Shown in pieces: positions 46,687 through 56,053 of a stretch of 64,000 bases of DNA. How positions within the stretch are numbered: the stretch's first letter is position 1; each line of letters starts with the position of its first letter. The position numbers were made by a program, and so were the translations under genes. The stretch lies in the NCBI RefSeq assembly GCF_042683245.1, contig NZ_JBHUJB010000036.1, positions 1 to 64,000 on the forward strand, given 5' to 3'. The notes beneath the pieces are model-generated. The model ran no database searches, had not been told where the DNA came from, and saw only the letters and a list, made by a program, of their open reading frames with translations. This stretch comes from Rubritalea tangerina (GTDB lineage: Bacteria > Verrucomicrobiota > Verrucomicrobiia > Verrucomicrobiales > Akkermansiaceae).

Positions 46687-47841
46687 ATGAAAGCTACGAA
46701 CAAAGCCATACTCGCACTTGAAGACGGCCGCACCTTTGAAGGTGAAGCCTTTGGTCGCACTGGAACCAGCACTGGGGAAATCTGTTTCAACACCTCAATG
46801 ACTGGCTACCAAGAGATTATTACAGATCCATCATACCGCGGCCAAGTCGTCACACTCACCTATCCCTTGATAGGCAACTACGGAATCAATCCTGAAGATG
46901 CCGAATCAAAATCACCGCACGTACGCGGCCTCGTGATCGGTGAGCTCTCTCCTGTAGCTTCTAACTTCAGATCCCGCCAAACACTTGATGAATACTTCAC
47001 AGAACATCAAATCATTGGTATCGAAGGTATCGACACTCGCGCCCTAACCAAACATCTCCGCACCGCAGGTGCAATGCGTTGCTGCATCTCAACTGAGCTC
47101 ACAGCAGAAGAAGCCATCCAGGCAGCCAAAGATGCCCCACCAATGGAAGGTTCTGATTTCGTAAAAGAAGTCTCCACCGAAGCAAATTACCACTGGGATG
47201 GTGAGTCCCGTCTTTGGAACATTCCTAGTCCGTCACAAAACCGTGAGGGATACTACGAAGAACTCGCTCCAGCAAAGTATAAGCTCGTCGCCTTCGATTT
47301 CGGCATCAAGTACAACATCCTCCGTAGCATGCGCCAAGCAGGCTTCGACATCGAAGTCGTAAACTCACGTAGCACAGCAGAAGAGGTACTTGCCCTCAAC
47401 CCTGATGGCATCTTCTTGTCCAATGGACCTGGTGATCCAGCTGCACTCGACTACATTCACGCAGAGGTGAAAAAGCTACTCGGCAAAAAACCAATCTTCG
47501 GTATCTGCCTTGGCCACCAAATCCTGACACACGCCTTCGGTGGTACCACCTACAAACTTAAGTTTGGTCACCGCGGCGGCAACCAACCCGTCAAAGACCT
47601 CCGTACTGGCAAAATCTCTATCACTGCTCAGAACCATGGCTTCGCCACCGACCCTGAGTCCCTTCCGGATGATGTCGAAATCACTCACATCAACCTCAAC
47701 GACAATACTGTCGAAGGCTTCCGCCACAAAACATTCCCAGCATTCTCAGTGCAATATCACCCAGAAGCTGCACCTGGCCCAAATGACGCCAAGTACTTCT
47801 TTGATGAATTTGCTGAGATGATCGATCAGTTCGAAGGCTAA
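46687..47841 (+). CDS. carA: Carbamoyl-phosphate synthase small subunit
   Basis: The 384-residue glutamine amidotransferase subunit has the N-terminal CarA domain (FEGEAFG, GEICFNTSMTGYQEI, DPSYRGQVV) and a C-terminal class I glutaminase domain with the nucleophile in GICLGHQ and the His/Glu pair in QYHPEAAPG. It supplies ammonia to CarB for arginine and pyrimidine synthesis. carB is not in the window. Confidence 0.96.
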   Translation: MKATNKAILALEDGRTFEGEAFGRTGTSTGEICFNTSMTGYQEIITDPSYRGQVVTLTYPLIGNYGINPEDAESKSPHVRGLVIGELSPVASNFRSRQTLDEYFTEHQIIGIEGIDTRALTKHLRTAGAMRCCISTELTAEEAIQAAKDAPPMEGSDFVKEVSTEANYHWDGESRLWNIPSPSQNREGYYEELAPAKYKLVAFDFGIKYNILRSMRQAGFDIEVVNSRSTAEEVLALNPDGIFLSNGPGDPAALDYIHAEVKKLLGKKPIFGICLGHQILTHAFGGTTYKLKFGHRGGNQPVKDLRTGKISITAQNHGFATDPESLPDDVEITHINLNDNTVEGFRHKTFPAFSVQYHPEAAPGPNDAKYFFDEFAEMIDQFEG

Positions 47842-47870
47842 CAACAAATCGGCCTTCTCTGGAAGTATCC

Positions 47871-48368
47871 ATGCTACGTTCCACTATCATCACTCTATCT
47901 GTCTGGGCTTGCACACTCCTCGTGTCACAAGCCCAACAGACGTACGATGATCACGGCTTCAGCTTCCAACACAGCGAAGCTGAAAAAGTCACTGTCACTG
48001 GTGATAAAATAAAGACCGTACGTGTCGAGAATGCCAACGGTAGCCTCTTCATGCTGCAAAACTATGGGAAATCTATCACTCCCGAGCAACTTCGCTCAAT
48101 GATGACCGAAAGTTTGCTCAAGCAGTTTGAAAAAAACGCCACCGAGCTCAAACACAAGTCAGCCACTCGCACCCTCTTCGGGGAAGCTCGCAGTGGTAGC
48201 TATATACTATTCAGTAAAAACAATATTCCTAGCGAGTCGCTCCTCTTCACCTTCCAGAAGGATGGCGACACGATATGTGTCATCACTCAAATGGCACTCC
48301 AACACAGTAAAGAGGCTGAACGCATGTTTGCAACTATCCAAGAAAGCCTCTCCATTTCTAAAAAATAA
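47871..48368 (+). CDS. Small secreted protein of unknown function
   Basis: The 165-residue protein has a signal peptide (ending near SQAQQ, about 22) and a single alpha/beta domain with no cysteines in the mature part. It lies five bases before purA and 29 bases after carA, so it is in the same transcript. The family is not recognised. Confidence 0.7.
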   Translation: MLRSTIITLSVWACTLLVSQAQQTYDDHGFSFQHSEAEKVTVTGDKIKTVRVENANGSLFMLQNYGKSITPEQLRSMMTESLLKQFEKNATELKHKSATRTLFGEARSGSYILFSKNNIPSESLLFTFQKDGDTICVITQMALQHSKEAERMFATIQESLSISKK

Positions 48369-48373
48369 TTCAT

Positions 48374-49642
48374 ATGAATACCATCATCTGTGGCCTCCAA
48401 TGGGGCGACGAAGGCAAAGGCAAAATCGTAGACTACCTAACGGAGTCTGCTGACCTTGTAGCACGCGGCCAAGGTGGCAACAATGCTGGACATACTGTCA
48501 TTGCCAATGGCAAAAAGTACATCCTTCACCTCGTACCTTCAGGCATACTCTGGGGTGATAAAACTTGTGTGATCGGCAATGGCGTCGTCATGGATCCAGT
48601 GGGTCTCTGCAAAGAAATCACCACCCTCGAGGAACAAGGCATCACTGTCAGCCCTGAACAACTCCTCATCTCCGACCGCGCACACGTCGTCTTGCCCTAC
48701 CATAGAGAACTCGATGCCGCTCGTGAAGCTGCTCTCGGTAAAAACAAGATCGGTACCACCAAACGCGGTATCGGCCCAACCTACGCAGATAAGGCTAACA
48801 GAATTGGCCTACGTCTCGCAGACTTTACTGATGAAGCGACCGCACGCGAACTCATTGACATCCGCCTCCAAGAAGCCAATGAAACTCTCGCGCGCCACGG
48901 TTTACCGACCTTCACTACCGACCAGGTCCTTGATGAAGTTCGCCCAGCTATCGCCAGACTTCTTCCTCACGTTACCAACGTGATCCCTACTCTACACAAA
49001 GCTTGGAAAGAGAAAAAAACGATCCTCTTCGAAGGTGCTCAAGGCTCATTGCTCGATATCGACTTCGGTACCTATCCATTCCTCACATCTTCTAACACCA
49101 CTGCTGGTGGTGCATGTACAGGCTCTGGCCTTCCACCCACAGCTATCGATCGTGTGATTGGTGTTTGTAAAGCCTACACCACACGCGTCGGCTCCGGTGC
49201 CATGCCAACTGAAAACGAGGAAATCACAAACTACTTCCACTCCAAAGGCATGGAGTTTGGTGCCACCACTGGCCGCCCGCGCCGCTGTGGATGGCTCGAC
49301 ACCGTTCTTCTGCGCATGGCTGTCATGGTCAATGGCGTCACTGACCTCGCTGTCACTATTCTCGACGGACTTGATGAAAAAGAAACTCTCAAGATCTGCG
49401 TCGCTTACGATATCGATGGCGAACGCCATGAGTTCCCACCAGCAGCCCGTTCAGGCTGGGAGAAAGCTACTCCAATCTACGAAGAACTCCCAGGCTGGCA
49501 AACTGATACCACCAAAGCCCGCAGCTGGGATGACCTTCCCGAGAATGCTAAAAATTACCTCAATCGCCTAAGCGAACTCGTAGGTGCACCCGTGAGCTTC
49601 ATCGGCAATGGTCCTGAACGCGAACAAACCATCATCGTTTAA
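48374..49642 (+). CDS. purA: Adenylosuccinate synthetase
   Basis: This 422-residue GTP-dependent ligase makes adenylosuccinate from IMP and aspartate. The N-terminal loop WGDEGKGKIVD, GNNAGHTV, TKRGIGPTYADK, the catalytic His in GNNAGHT and GATTGRPRRCGW identify PurA clearly. The length is normal. It is followed by a terminator. Confidence 0.97.
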   Translation: MNTIICGLQWGDEGKGKIVDYLTESADLVARGQGGNNAGHTVIANGKKYILHLVPSGILWGDKTCVIGNGVVMDPVGLCKEITTLEEQGITVSPEQLLISDRAHVVLPYHRELDAAREAALGKNKIGTTKRGIGPTYADKANRIGLRLADFTDEATARELIDIRLQEANETLARHGLPTFTTDQVLDEVRPAIARLLPHVTNVIPTLHKAWKEKKTILFEGAQGSLLDIDFGTYPFLTSSNTTAGGACTGSGLPPTAIDRVIGVCKAYTTRVGSGAMPTENEEITNYFHSKGMEFGATTGRPRRCGWLDTVLLRMAVMVNGVTDLAVTILDGLDEKETLKICVAYDIDGERHEFPPAARSGWEKATPIYEELPGWQTDTTKARSWDDLPENAKNYLNRLSELVGAPVSFIGNGPEREQTIIV

Positions 49643-49670
49643 TCCCTACACATCAGTCTCATAAAAATTT

Positions 49671-49697
49671 AAGGCTCCACCCATGTGGAGCCTTTTT
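49671..49697 (+). terminator. Rho-independent terminator after purA
   Basis: A perfect ten-base stem (AAGGCTCCAC with GTGGAGCCTT), a four-base loop and a T tract. It lies between convergent genes and may serve both strands. Confidence 0.88.
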
Positions 49698-49712
49698 CGT
49701 GTAGAGGCTTAT

Positions 49713-50750
49713 TTAATCTTCACCCTCTTTCTTTAATTCAACTAACAATTTCTTAAGATCCTCAACGGGAATAGCAAAACTCTCTGCCCGGTTTGCACGA
49801 GCGATATTCATACCGATACATTTCCCATCGAGTGTGAGTAAGGGTCCACCTATAGTCCTAGCACTGAAGGGGATATCAGTTTGCAACACACGCGGGAAAC
49901 TATCCCGTCTCTTTGAAAAATCACCACTCATTGCGTCATTCCGAGACCCACTTTCCTTGTAGGCCTCGTCACGAGCCATCAGTCTAACCTCTACCTCTAA
50001 ACGCCTACCATCACGCTCAAATTCAATCAAAACCTCATCACCTGGCAAATAGTCTCGGATAATCTCTATCAATGCTTCGCGCGTCGCCACTTCCTCACCA
50101 GCGAATTTCTTAATCGTATCACCAGCCTTTATACCAGCTTCCTCCGCGCCAGTCTCTTTAGTCACTTCTTCAATCACTAACGACCCCTTATCTGCCTTGA
50201 ATGAGATCCCCAGCACAGCAGGAGCTTTACCTTCAACCGCACGAGTTTTTGCACTGATAATCCCAACGTTAATGCGACGCAGGCTACGGCTCGTCACTCC
50301 ATTAGCAACTACCCAAGTTCCCTGAGACACATCACTGCTCTCAGCCCAGGAGACTGGAGTCAACCCTTCGGCATCAACCTTCAGTAGAGCAACATCCCAT
50401 CTTGGGTTCTGCGCCACAATCTCTACTTCGGTGTATTTCTTCTCACCCACGCGAATATCGATGTCTTTCCGCTCTTCTAACTCACTACCCTTTGCTAAAA
50501 TCAAACCATCCTCACTCACCACAATACCGTAATTGAAACTGCGCCAACCATCATACAAAACAGCACTGCTCGCTTGAATCGCAGATCGCTGTGGCCCAAA
50601 GGCCGCCCTCACTTCTTTACCGTTCGTGCGCTCATCAGTTGGCAAACTCGTCTGCGCCATCAAGGCCAGCTGAGTACATGACACCAGTGCCATGAAACCT
50701 AACACACTCCCCATTCCAAATGTTCTTATCATCACTTTTCTATAGTCCAC
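49713..50750 (-). CDS. Degenerate HtrA-like protein with a PDZ domain inserted in the protease fold
   Basis: In this 345-residue protein the first protease half is recognisable (GIVVSEDGLIL, NPRWDVALLKV, GTWVVANG). A PDZ domain follows at about 178-260, and only then the second protease half (FPRVLQTDIPF, IGGPLLTLDGKCIGMNIARA, SFAIPVEDL). In HtrA/DegP the PDZ lies after the protease domain. The catalytic triad is broken: Ser89 stands at the His position, Asp119 is kept, and Ile300 replaces the Ser of GNSGG. A lipobox-like LVSC at 22-25 suggests a lipoprotein. It starts five bases after the stop of the active HtrA gene, so the two probably work together. Confidence 0.8.
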   Translation of the reverse strand: MDYRKVMIRTFGMGSVLGFMALVSCTQLALMAQTSLPTDERTNGKEVRAAFGPQRSAIQASSAVLYDGWRSFNYGIVVSEDGLILAKGSELEERKDIDIRVGEKKYTEVEIVAQNPRWDVALLKVDAEGLTPVSWAESSDVSQGTWVVANGVTSRSLRRINVGIISAKTRAVEGKAPAVLGISFKADKGSLVIEEVTKETGAEEAGIKAGDTIKKFAGEEVATREALIEIIRDYLPGDEVLIEFERDGRRLEVEVRLMARDEAYKESGSRNDAMSGDFSKRRDSFPRVLQTDIPFSARTIGGPLLTLDGKCIGMNIARANRAESFAIPVEDLKKLLVELKKEGED

Positions 50751-50754
50751 AGGC

Positions 50755-51747
50755 TTATCGCTTCACGAGATTCATCTCTACACTCTCATCTGCTCCTTCT
50801 CTTAGGAAACTCATGGTAACTTTGTCACCTGAGGCTAGCTGACCCATTATTTTCTTTAAGCTCTCTTTAGTGGTAACCACCTCTCCATTGATAGCTTTCA
50901 CAATATCGCCAACTTTCACACCTGCCTCCTCAGCTGGATAACCTTCTTCAACAGCCGTCACCTCTAGACCACCACTCACCTCCTTCACCGCTATCCCCAT
51001 AAATCCAGTACCAGGTTGCGGCTTTTCAGCAAACGGTCCGTCACCCAAAAATTTACCCGACTCCATACTGTCCCAATACTTGTGAAACACCTGCATCGGT
51101 ACATGCATGTTCTCAGCAAGCTGCTTGCCCACACGACTGTGAATCCCAATCAGCGTCCCATGCATGTCAAATAATGGCCCACCTGAATCTCCACCAATCA
51201 ACTTGCAGTCAGATTGAATCGTACTATTAGCTACCCTAACAAGTCTCCCTAAACGCACCACCGAGCCCCTCTCCTTATCAAATCCTCCAGAATGCCCTAA
51301 TGCAAATACCCAATCACCCAATTGGGTACTTGGCTTGCCAGACTCACTCGCACTCTCGTAGCGTACGAAGGGAAATTTCTCGTCACTCTGAATCTGCAAC
51401 ATCGCCGCATCATTATCCGCATTCAATCCAAGCGACTTCGCTTCGTACTCAGTGCCATCCTCCATCACCACGGTCATCTCCTTCTTTACCCCCGTCACCA
51501 CGTGTGCCGCACTCAGAACTAATCCATCCTCAGAAATAATCACTCCCGTCCCAGACCCCTGCCCCATCTGAATACACACCGTTGCTTTGCGCGCTTGCTC
51601 CAGATGCTTCTGCAATGCCGATTGGATCGCCATAAGATCATCCCTAGTCTCAGGCACCTTCTTGTCATTAAAATACAAACGTTCTGCCTGCAGAGCTCCC
51701 CCTGTAACCATCCCCAGTAGCAATACCAATCTTCCTATGCGTCTCAT
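50755..51747 (-). CDS. HtrA/DegP-like serine protease with one PDZ domain
   Basis: From the ATG at 51747 the protein has 330 residues and a signal peptide ending near LQA. The triad is intact: His82 in SAAHVV, Asp113 in DNDAAML, Ser188 in GGDSGGPLF. One C-terminal PDZ domain at about 240-325 follows (GYPAEEAGVKVGDIVKAING). It is likely a periplasmic protein quality-control protease. A GTG further upstream (51834) would give an unlikely N-terminus. The degenerate paralogue follows in the same operon. Confidence 0.88.
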   Translation of the reverse strand: MRRIGRLVLLLGMVTGGALQAERLYFNDKKVPETRDDLMAIQSALQKHLEQARKATVCIQMGQGSGTGVIISEDGLVLSAAHVVTGVKKEMTVVMEDGTEYEAKSLGLNADNDAAMLQIQSDEKFPFVRYESASESGKPSTQLGDWVFALGHSGGFDKERGSVVRLGRLVRVANSTIQSDCKLIGGDSGGPLFDMHGTLIGIHSRVGKQLAENMHVPMQVFHKYWDSMESGKFLGDGPFAEKPQPGTGFMGIAVKEVSGGLEVTAVEEGYPAEEAGVKVGDIVKAINGEVVTTKESLKKIMGQLASGDKVTMSFLREGADESVEMNLVKR

Positions 51748-52079
51748 CACTTTGCGAATCCTTAGAATAACACAAAGTACCCAATCACTAAGAAGATTCA
51801 ACCACCCATTCCAGAATTCGTCCCCCCAAAGCACAAAAAAGACGACCCGCTAGACCATTCTAAAGGAAACCCCCTAACCTTAAAGAACAGTGAACCTATC
51901 GGATCGTCTTGTCCTCTTGCGAGAACGAGATGAATATGTCACCACTCCCGCTTACTGCAAAGTTTTTTCGCCACCATTCGAGAAACCTTCGTTTAAAATT
52001 TTAACCGATATGACAGCCTACCTCGTTCTATATAACTTATAATAAGTGAAAGGCTTCACTTTTTGTTAGTTCCTCCACC
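51748..52079. other. Intergenic stretch between the HtrA pair and the TPM-like genes
   Basis: About 330 bases with no gene or clear hairpin. A minus-strand promoter for the HtrA-like pair probably lies near its left end, but I see no match to the two-part motif. Confidence 0.3.
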
Positions 52080-53126
52080 CTAGAAAAAATCTTTCCCGAA
52101 CTGCTCTTTTTGCTGAGTAGGAGGCACTCGGGGGTTACGGTAACTAAGAATACCGCCGGCTTTTGCCCCCCGCTTGCCGCCTAATCGCTCTGAACTTGGC
52201 TTCTCAGGGAAGGTTAATTTGCGATTCATCAAATACAGCCCACCACCGCCAATCACCACGAGACAACCCAGAATGGATAACACCACAGGCGACACCCCCT
52301 CTCCAACCCTTTCTTCAATCATCCCCACCAACTTCTGAGCTTTACCAGCCTGAACCTTGCCTTCATCCACCACAGCTTTCACTGGAACCACAACCATCAA
52401 CTCACTCAATATCTCCTCAATCCAAAACAAACGCATCGATAACTGGCCCACAAACCCATCAAGTTGATCAAAAACATCCGATTTTTCACGCGCCTTGTGC
52501 GCCGCATTCCACAATAATTCCCGTACCTGCCATTGCGGAACTTGATCACTCGCACCACCAGCAAGCAAAAACTCAGAACGCTCTGGTGCCCCCATATAAT
52601 AATACACCAGCACAACTGGCTTCAAATCCTCCCCAAACAGTTTCTCGTAGACTCCCTGAGGAGAATAGTCCTTAGGAACCCGCTGCCCAGCATCAAACAA
52701 ATACACATAAATCGGTAAATCAGACTCATTGTGGTGCAACTCCAAGGCATACTTTAAATCTGCACGTTCCTGCATACTCAACAATTGCTGAGGATCCACT
52801 AAGCTATCCGTTGGTTTCTCGCCAAAATAATGCCCGAGATGCTGACCCGAAATCTCAGAATTCTCACCAAGTTGTTCATGTTGGTTCAAGCTTGGCTTTG
52901 CTTCCACGGCTTCAATAATCACCTCCACCTGAGGGGTGCTCTCCTTCTCGTCCCCCTGCTGCGGCGCACGATCAGTAAGTAAAGCCATCCCAACCACGAT
53001 CTCCCCCTTCTTACGCTTTGCCTCATCTTCCGCATTCCATTGCGGCAATGGCGGCGCCTTCGCTGCCAACGCCTCACACGCAAACAGCAAAACTATAAAT
53101 ACAACTCTCCTCCACCCCAACATCAC
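52080..53126 (-). CDS. Secreted or membrane TPM-domain-like protein
   Basis: The 348-residue protein has a signal peptide (ending ALAA, about 22). A domain at about 110-240 resembles the TPM fold (LLSMQERADLKYAL, then LPIYVYLFD and ELLWNAAHKA). A membrane helix is at about 285-305 (VVLSILGCLVVIGGGGLYLMN split in two), with a polar cytoplasmic tail. Its start overlaps the stop of the zinc-ribbon gene upstream (ATGA). The function is unknown; TPM proteins act in membrane protein quality control or cell envelope processes. Confidence 0.6.
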   Translation of the reverse strand: MMLGWRRVVFIVLLFACEALAAKAPPLPQWNAEDEAKRKKGEIVVGMALLTDRAPQQGDEKESTPQVEVIIEAVEAKPSLNQHEQLGENSEISGQHLGHYFGEKPTDSLVDPQQLLSMQERADLKYALELHHNESDLPIYVYLFDAGQRVPKDYSPQGVYEKLFGEDLKPVVLVYYYMGAPERSEFLLAGGASDQVPQWQVRELLWNAAHKAREKSDVFDQLDGFVGQLSMRLFWIEEILSELMVVVPVKAVVDEGKVQAGKAQKLVGMIEERVGEGVSPVVLSILGCLVVIGGGGLYLMNRKLTFPEKPSSERLGGKRGAKAGGILSYRNPRVPPTQQKEQFGKDFF

Positions 53127-53674
53127 TTCTTCGCCAATTGCTTCGCACGCCTCCTCATTCGCTTCACATACCTCACTACGCCAGCCAACATCACTTCTAT
53201 CGCTTGAAGGTAATTCGCTTCTAACAGGTATGGATGCCCGTTAAGTAAGGCATCAAATGCCTCTTCCTCCTTCAACGCCGCATCCAATAGATAGCCTACT
53301 AACACACATACCTCCTTACGATTGACATCGATAAGTAATAGCACCCCTCCATCTTCTCGTGCCGTCTCCGGCATCCCCTCAAAAACTCCACGATTCAATA
53401 ACCAAAAACCATACGACCGCAAACTTTGCTCATCACTCAGTGAGCAAGTCACCACATTAAAAAACAATTGCGGAAAGCGTCGCTCAGCCTTCTCGATCCA
53501 CTTCGCTACGCGCTTGCGCTCAGGCACCCGTAACACCCCTGCTGCATCGTGTGGCTTGCGCACATCTATCGTAAACCCATCATAGAGCGCATCCAATTGC
53601 TCCAACTCAAGACCACAATGCGGGCATTCCTCTGCAGAAAGGTGCATCGTTTGTAGGCATCGGGGACAGCGCAT
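53123..53674 (-). CDS. Zinc-ribbon TPM-like cytoplasmic protein
   Basis: The 183-residue protein starts with a zinc ribbon (CPRC and CPHC at about 3-6 and 17-20). A TPM-like domain follows (about 40-170; GGVLLLIDVNRKEVCVLVGY). It is co-translated with the membrane TPM-like protein downstream. The family is a guess from fold-like motifs. Confidence 0.55.
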   Translation of the reverse strand: MRCPRCLQTMHLSAEECPHCGLELEQLDALYDGFTIDVRKPHDAAGVLRVPERKRVAKWIEKAERRFPQLFFNVVTCSLSDEQSLRSYGFWLLNRGVFEGMPETAREDGGVLLLIDVNRKEVCVLVGYLLDAALKEEEAFDALLNGHPYLLEANYLQAIEVMLAGVVRYVKRMRRRAKQLAKK

Positions 53675-53791
53675 CGGGCGACAACATAAACACCCACCCC
53701 CACCTCGCCAAGCACAGAGCCGAGATTTTTTCCCTCCCCCTCCATGCAGCCACTAGTTGACAATCACCATCGCTTGATTAAATTTTTTCTT

Positions 53792-54217
53792 ATGCCCAAT
53801 GACTCACCCAACTATGCCATCGCCCGGATCGACCTCCCGGACGCTCGCACGCATGGTTGGCAAGTCCGCCTCCAAAGACGCGGCATCAAATACGCAAAAT
53901 TCTTTGCCGATGCCCCCCATGGCGGAGCTGAAGAAGCTCTCAATGCTGCCAGAGCTTGGCGAAACAACCTTCTCGACCGCCTAGAAAGCGAAGATCGCGC
54001 GCGCATCTGCCAGCGATCTACCCGAAATTCTTCAGGTGTCGTAGGTGTCTCTAAAGTATCCGTCGTCACCAATGGCGTGCGTTACACCTTCTGGCAGGCA
54101 ACCTGGTCGCCAGAACCCGGAAAACGACGCTGCGTCAAATTCTCTATCAAAAGATATGGCGACGCCGAAGCATTTGATCTCGCCGTAAAGGCCCGGATCG
54201 AAGCCATCGGCCATTAA
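53792..54217 (+). CDS. AP2/ERF-like DNA-binding-domain protein
   Basis: The protein (141 residues from the ATG at 53792; an earlier ATG at 53744 is in frame) has two regions resembling AP2 repeats. These are GWQVRLQRRGIKYAKFF with EEALNAARAWRNNLL, and SSGVVGVSKV with WQATWSPEPGKRRCVKFSI and DAEAFDLAVKARIEA. Bacterial AP2 domains are often found in homing endonucleases or phage proteins, but here there is no nuclease motif. It is a candidate small DNA-binding protein. Confidence 0.65.
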   Translation: MPNDSPNYAIARIDLPDARTHGWQVRLQRRGIKYAKFFADAPHGGAEEALNAARAWRNNLLDRLESEDRARICQRSTRNSSGVVGVSKVSVVTNGVRYTFWQATWSPEPGKRRCVKFSIKRYGDAEAFDLAVKARIEAIGH

Positions 54218-54287
54218 CGAAAAAAACTTCACCTATCTCCACCACTTTACTCTTCACAGCCTGCGTATTCACCCCCATTGTCCTTGC

Positions 54288-54971
54288 ATGCAGCGTCTGA
54301 TAGGTACCCTTATTCTAAGCATCAGTTTAGCTCTCACTAGCCTAGCCAGCGAACACGTCATTCTGGCTGGCGGCCCCGCCCTTCGCCACTGGGAAAATTA
54401 CCGAGTCCCCAACGACCGACATGACGCATGGTGGGCCAACTTCATCCGGGCCTCAACACTCCAAATGGACATCACCCGAGCCCAAGAAGGTGGCTCGCCT
54501 CGATTCACTTGGTTCGTCTATAAAAAAGGCTACGTCCTGCGCGGTAAGGAAGATAATAAACCCTACACTACTTGGATCCAAGAACAGGCCCAAAAACGTG
54601 GAGCAAAACTCGTTTGGGTCCACTCAGGAGAAGACTTCATCCGCCGCTTTAACCAACTCCCAGCCGGCAGAACCCGTAGCTTCCATTACTTCGGCCACTC
54701 CAATAAGCACTGCTTTTTGCTAGACTATTCATCTCAGATCCTCGGCACATCCGCAGCATGGCTCCACGAGTCCGACCTCCAACGCCTCAGCGGCCGACCA
54801 CTCGCCAAAGGTGCGATTTGTAAAAGCTGGGGTTGCTATACTGGCGAAAGTATGAATCGCTACTGGAAACAAGCCACCGGCACACGACTCATTGGAGCCA
54901 AAGGTAAAACTGATTACTCCGCTCTCAGCTTCGGCAAAATGCCAACCGTCAATGGACGCTGGATCAAATAA
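54288..54971 (+). CDS. Secreted protein with putative caspase-like (clan CD) fold
   Basis: The 227-residue protein has a signal peptide (about 1-20, ending SLAS). Two segments stand out: FHYFGHSNKHCFLL (about 127-140) and AICKSWGCYTGES (about 177-189). Spacing and order resemble the His (GH) and Cys (C.xG) of caspase/CHAT/gingipain-like peptidases, with alternating strands between them. No known family was recognised, so the peptidase role is an inference. Confidence 0.55.
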   Translation: MQRLIGTLILSISLALTSLASEHVILAGGPALRHWENYRVPNDRHDAWWANFIRASTLQMDITRAQEGGSPRFTWFVYKKGYVLRGKEDNKPYTTWIQEQAQKRGAKLVWVHSGEDFIRRFNQLPAGRTRSFHYFGHSNKHCFLLDYSSQILGTSAAWLHESDLQRLSGRPLAKGAICKSWGCYTGESMNRYWKQATGTRLIGAKGKTDYSALSFGKMPTVNGRWIK

Positions 54972-55002
54972 ACCCAATCATTCACCAATTGCATCAAATC
55001 TC

Positions 55003-55998
55003 ATGAAATTCGAAGAACTTAAAGTACTCCACGACCTTCCCCTCTTTGACCTGATTAAAAAATCCCGGGAAGTCCACGACGCAAACTGGAGCGACAATGA
55101 GATCCAGCTCTGTACCCTCCTCTCTATCAAAACTGGTGGCTGCTCTGAAGACTGCTCCTACTGTGCTCAATCAGCACGCTACAACTCAGGGGTCCAAGTG
55201 GAACGATTGATGGAAAAAGAAGCCGTGATGGAACGCGCTCGCGCAGCTGCGGATTCCGGCTCAACTCGCTTCTGCATGGGTGCTGCCTGGAAGGGTGTGC
55301 GTAAAGGTACCAAACGCTTCGACCAAGTCGTAGACATCATCGAAGAAGTTTCCGAACTCGGAATGGAAGTCTGCGTCACTCTCGGTGAGCTTGGCCCCGA
55401 AGAAGCTGTTATCCTCAAAAAAGCAGGTGTCACTGCATACAACCACAACGTCGACACCTCACGCGAACATTACCCTAACATCGTCACCACCCACACATAT
55501 GATGACCGCCTACGCACCATCCGCAATGCGCAAGATGCTGGGATGTCCGTCTGCTGTGGTGGTATCCTCGGCCTCGGTGAAACCACCGATGACCGTCTCA
55601 AAATGATCGAAACGATCTCTGAATTTAACCCTCAACCAGAATCCGTTCCTATCAACTCCCTAATGCCTATGCCAGGCACCCCATTAGGCGACTCCGACCC
55701 AGTCACTATCTTCGATGTCGTTCGTATGATTGCTATCGCACGTATCGCCATTCCTAAGGCCAAGGTTCGCCTTTCAGCAGGCCGCACACAAATCTCTGAA
55801 GAAGGTCAGGCTCTCTGCTTCTTCGCTGGGGCTAACTCTATTTTCTATGGTGATAAATTACTTACCGCACAGAACCCGAGTGTCCAAAAAGACCTCAACC
55901 TTATCAAACAACTTGGCCTCACTGCCAAGCAACCAAATCCTAGCCTAGAGCCTCCTAAAGCGGATTGCGCAAAAGAAGCAAGCCCTTGCTGCGGCTAA
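55003..55998 (+). CDS. bioB: Biotin synthase
   Basis: This 331-residue radical SAM enzyme inserts sulfur into dethiobiotin. The Fe-S motif CSEDCSYCAQS, the CMGAAWKGVRKG segment, YNHNVDTSREHYP and the PMPGTPLG and GRTQI motifs are all present. The ATG at 55003 fits the family; the frame is open upstream into the previous gene. Other biotin genes are not nearby. Confidence 0.96.
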   Translation: MKFEELKVLHDLPLFDLIKKSREVHDANWSDNEIQLCTLLSIKTGGCSEDCSYCAQSARYNSGVQVERLMEKEAVMERARAAADSGSTRFCMGAAWKGVRKGTKRFDQVVDIIEEVSELGMEVCVTLGELGPEEAVILKKAGVTAYNHNVDTSREHYPNIVTTHTYDDRLRTIRNAQDAGMSVCCGGILGLGETTDDRLKMIETISEFNPQPESVPINSLMPMPGTPLGDSDPVTIFDVVRMIAIARIAIPKAKVRLSAGRTQISEEGQALCFFAGANSIFYGDKLLTAQNPSVQKDLNLIKQLGLTAKQPNPSLEPPKADCAKEASPCCG

Positions 55999-56053
55999 GC
56001 TACTGAGTCAATAACTACAGGCTTGGCTCCCCACCAAGCCCACTTCTTCGACC

